A stretch of DNA of 7,347 nucleotides from Rhodobacterales bacterium. Lineage in GTDB: Bacteria; Pseudomonadota; Alphaproteobacteria; Rhodobacterales; Rhodobacteraceae. Numbering within the stretch: the stretch's first letter is position 1; each line of letters begins with the position of its first letter. Both the position numbers and the translations under genes were made by a program. The stretch lies in the NCBI GenBank assembly GCA_013298485.1, contig JAAFHS010000113.1, positions 1 to 7,347 on the forward strand. The letters are read 5' to 3'. The notes below the pieces were generated by a model. That model saw only the letters and a list, made by a program, of their open reading frames with translations, searched no databases and had not been told where the DNA came from. This document shows positions 6,229 to 7,347 of this stretch, one piece after another.

Positions 6229-7278
6229 ATGGACCCGGTTTCCTTGAAAGAACGGCTCGTCATGCAATCGCGGGCGGAGGGGTTTTCCGGAATCGGCATC
6301 TGCGCGCCCGATGCGGTGCCGGAGGGGGCGGCGCGGTTGGCGGCGTTTCTGGCGGCAGGGCATCACGGGCAGATGGGGTGGATGGCAGACCGGGCGGACT
6401 GGCGCGGATCGGCGGCAGCACTGTGGCCCGCGGCACGGTCGGTGGTGATGCTGGCGGAGATGTATACACCGGACGGCGATCCGCTGGCGGTACTGGAGAG
6501 CCGCGACCGGGGGGCGGTGAGCGTTTACGCGCAGGGGCGCGATTACCATGATCTGGTGAAAAGGCGGCTGAAGCGGCTGGGGCGGTGGTTGATCGATGCG
6601 GGCGACGGCCAGATCAAGGTGTTCGTGGATACGGCCCCGGTGATGGAAAAGCCGCTCGCCCAGGCGGCGGGGTTAGGCTGGCAGGGCAAGCATACCAATC
6701 TGCTGAGCCGGACCTTGGGCAACTGGTTCTTTCTGGGGGCGATTTTCACGACGCTGGATTTGCCGAAGGACGCAGGCGAGATCAGCCACTGCGGGACCTG
6801 CACGGCGTGCCTCGATATCTGCCCCACAAAGGCGTTTCCGGCGCCCTATCAACTCGATGCGCGGCGGTGCATTTCGTACCTCACGATTGAACACCGGGGC
6901 CCGGTGGATGCGGATTTGCGCGCCTTGATGGGCAACCGGATTTACGGCTGCGATGATTGTCTGGCGGTCTGCCCGTGGAACAAGTTTGCGGCGGCAGCGT
7001 CCGAGATCGGGTATCAGCCGCGCGTGGGGGCCCCGCTGCTGGCTGAGCTGGCGATCCTGGACGACGCGGGGTTCCGCGCGCGGTTTTCGGGCAGTCCGAT
7101 CAAGCGGATCGGGCGGGACAGGTTCGTGCGCAATGTGCTGTATGCGATCGGGAATTCGGAGATGCCTGCCTTGCGCGGGTTGGCGGCAGGGCTGGCGGAT
7201 GATGCGGATGAAGGCGTGGCAGATGCCGCACGCTGGGCCATGGGTCGGCTGGATTTGGCCGGGGCGCGGGAAATGTGA
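6229..7278 (+). CDS. queG: Epoxyqueuosine reductase QueG
   Basis: QueG is a cytoplasmic, cobalamin-dependent iron-sulfur enzyme that reduces epoxyqueuosine to queuosine at position 34 of tRNAs with a GUN anticodon, the last step of queuosine synthesis. The 349-residue product has an N-terminal domain beginning SLKERL and the conserved VDTAPVMEKPLA segment, whose Asp134 matches the proposed catalytic acid of characterised QueG proteins. Then come GLGWQGKHTNLL (148-159), a first ferredoxin-like cysteine set C188-x2-C191-x2-C194-x3-C198-P, the family signature RRCISYLTIEHRG with Cys214, and a second set C241-x2-C244-x3-C248-P. The C-terminal part (about 295-345) looks like HEAT-type helices, as in QueG. 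I chose the ATG at 6229 for its GAGGA site and because the 19 extra residues from 6172 would be translated from the GC-rich palindrome. The gene probably shares a transcript with fzlA. A possible next start overlaps its stop. Confidence 0.96.
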   Translation: MDPVSLKERLVMQSRAEGFSGIGICAPDAVPEGAARLAAFLAAGHHGQMGWMADRADWRGSAAALWPAARSVVMLAEMYTPDGDPLAVLESRDRGAVSVYAQGRDYHDLVKRRLKRLGRWLIDAGDGQIKVFVDTAPVMEKPLAQAAGLGWQGKHTNLLSRTLGNWFFLGAIFTTLDLPKDAGEISHCGTCTACLDICPTKAFPAPYQLDARRCISYLTIEHRGPVDADLRALMGNRIYGCDDCLAVCPWNKFAAAASEIGYQPRVGAPLLAELAILDDAGFRARFSGSPIKRIGRDRFVRNVLYAIGNSEMPALRGLAAGLADDADEGVADAARWAMGRLDLAGAREM

Positions 7279-7337
7279 TGCGGGCCTTGGCACGGGTGAT
7301 GGTATCGTGCGCCATTGCTCACCCCTGGGAGGATGTG

Positions 7338-7347
7338 ATGACCAGAA
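7338..7347 (+). CDS. Start of a downstream gene (partial, product unknown)
   Basis: An ATG at 7338 is preceded by GGGAGG at 7327-7332, five bases upstream, the best Shine-Dalgarno match in the window. Only the codons for Met-Thr-Arg are visible before the edge, so no product can be named. The same frame is open back to an ATG at 7278 that overlaps the queG stop (ATGTGATG) and would add 20 residues, but no good ribosome site precedes that ATG. No terminator lies between queG and this start, so co-transcription is possible. Confidence 0.5.

Noticed and set aside
1..7347. Mobile element, CRISPR array, tRNA/rRNA gene, riboswitch or defence system
   Set aside because: I found no direct repeat array, terminal inverted repeats, integrase or transposase motifs, or RNA gene. 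Intergenic gaps are all under 80 bases, leaving no room for larger non-coding systems.

Overview
The window is a GC-rich stretch of chromosome from an alphaproteobacterium, most likely a member of the Rhodobacterales (Rhodobacter/Roseobacter type). This rests on the protein sequences, the strong G/C preference at third codon positions, TTGACG-type promoter spacing and a GC-rich palindrome of a kind I associate with that order. All genes lie on the + strand. They are conserved housekeeping genes. I see no mobile element, phage, CRISPR, toxin-antitoxin or defence signature, and no clearly undescribed system.

Layout: (1) Bases 1-81 hold the last 26 codons of an unidentified upstream gene, ending one base before gltB. 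(2) gltB (83-4624) encodes the complete glutamate synthase large subunit with all its diagnostic motifs. It ends in a strong intrinsic terminator (4628-4654). (3) A sigma-70-like promoter (4665-4692) sits so close to the next ATG that mtgA (4700-5440), a monofunctional peptidoglycan glycosyltransferase, is probably read from a leaderless mRNA. (4) After a 65-base gap without a convincing terminator comes a GST-fold protein (5506-6171) that I identify as FzlA, the alphaproteobacterial FtsZ-binding division regulator. (5) A 57-base gap with a GC-rich palindrome separates it from queG (6229-7278), the epoxyqueuosine reductase that completes queuosine in tRNA. (6) A new reading frame begins at the right edge (ATG at 7338, or at 7278 overlapping the queG stop) and runs out of the window.

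Functionally there are two transcription blocks. The first is nitrogen assimilation (upstream gene plus gltB), closed by the terminator. The second starts at the mtgA promoter and probably reads through mtgA, fzlA and queG. It places a septal cell-wall polymerase next to a protein reported to link FtsZ to septal wall synthesis, followed by a tRNA-modification enzyme. The points most worth checking are the leaderless mtgA start, the FzlA identity and linkage to mtgA, the palindrome and its effect on the queG start, and a strong hairpin inside gltB.
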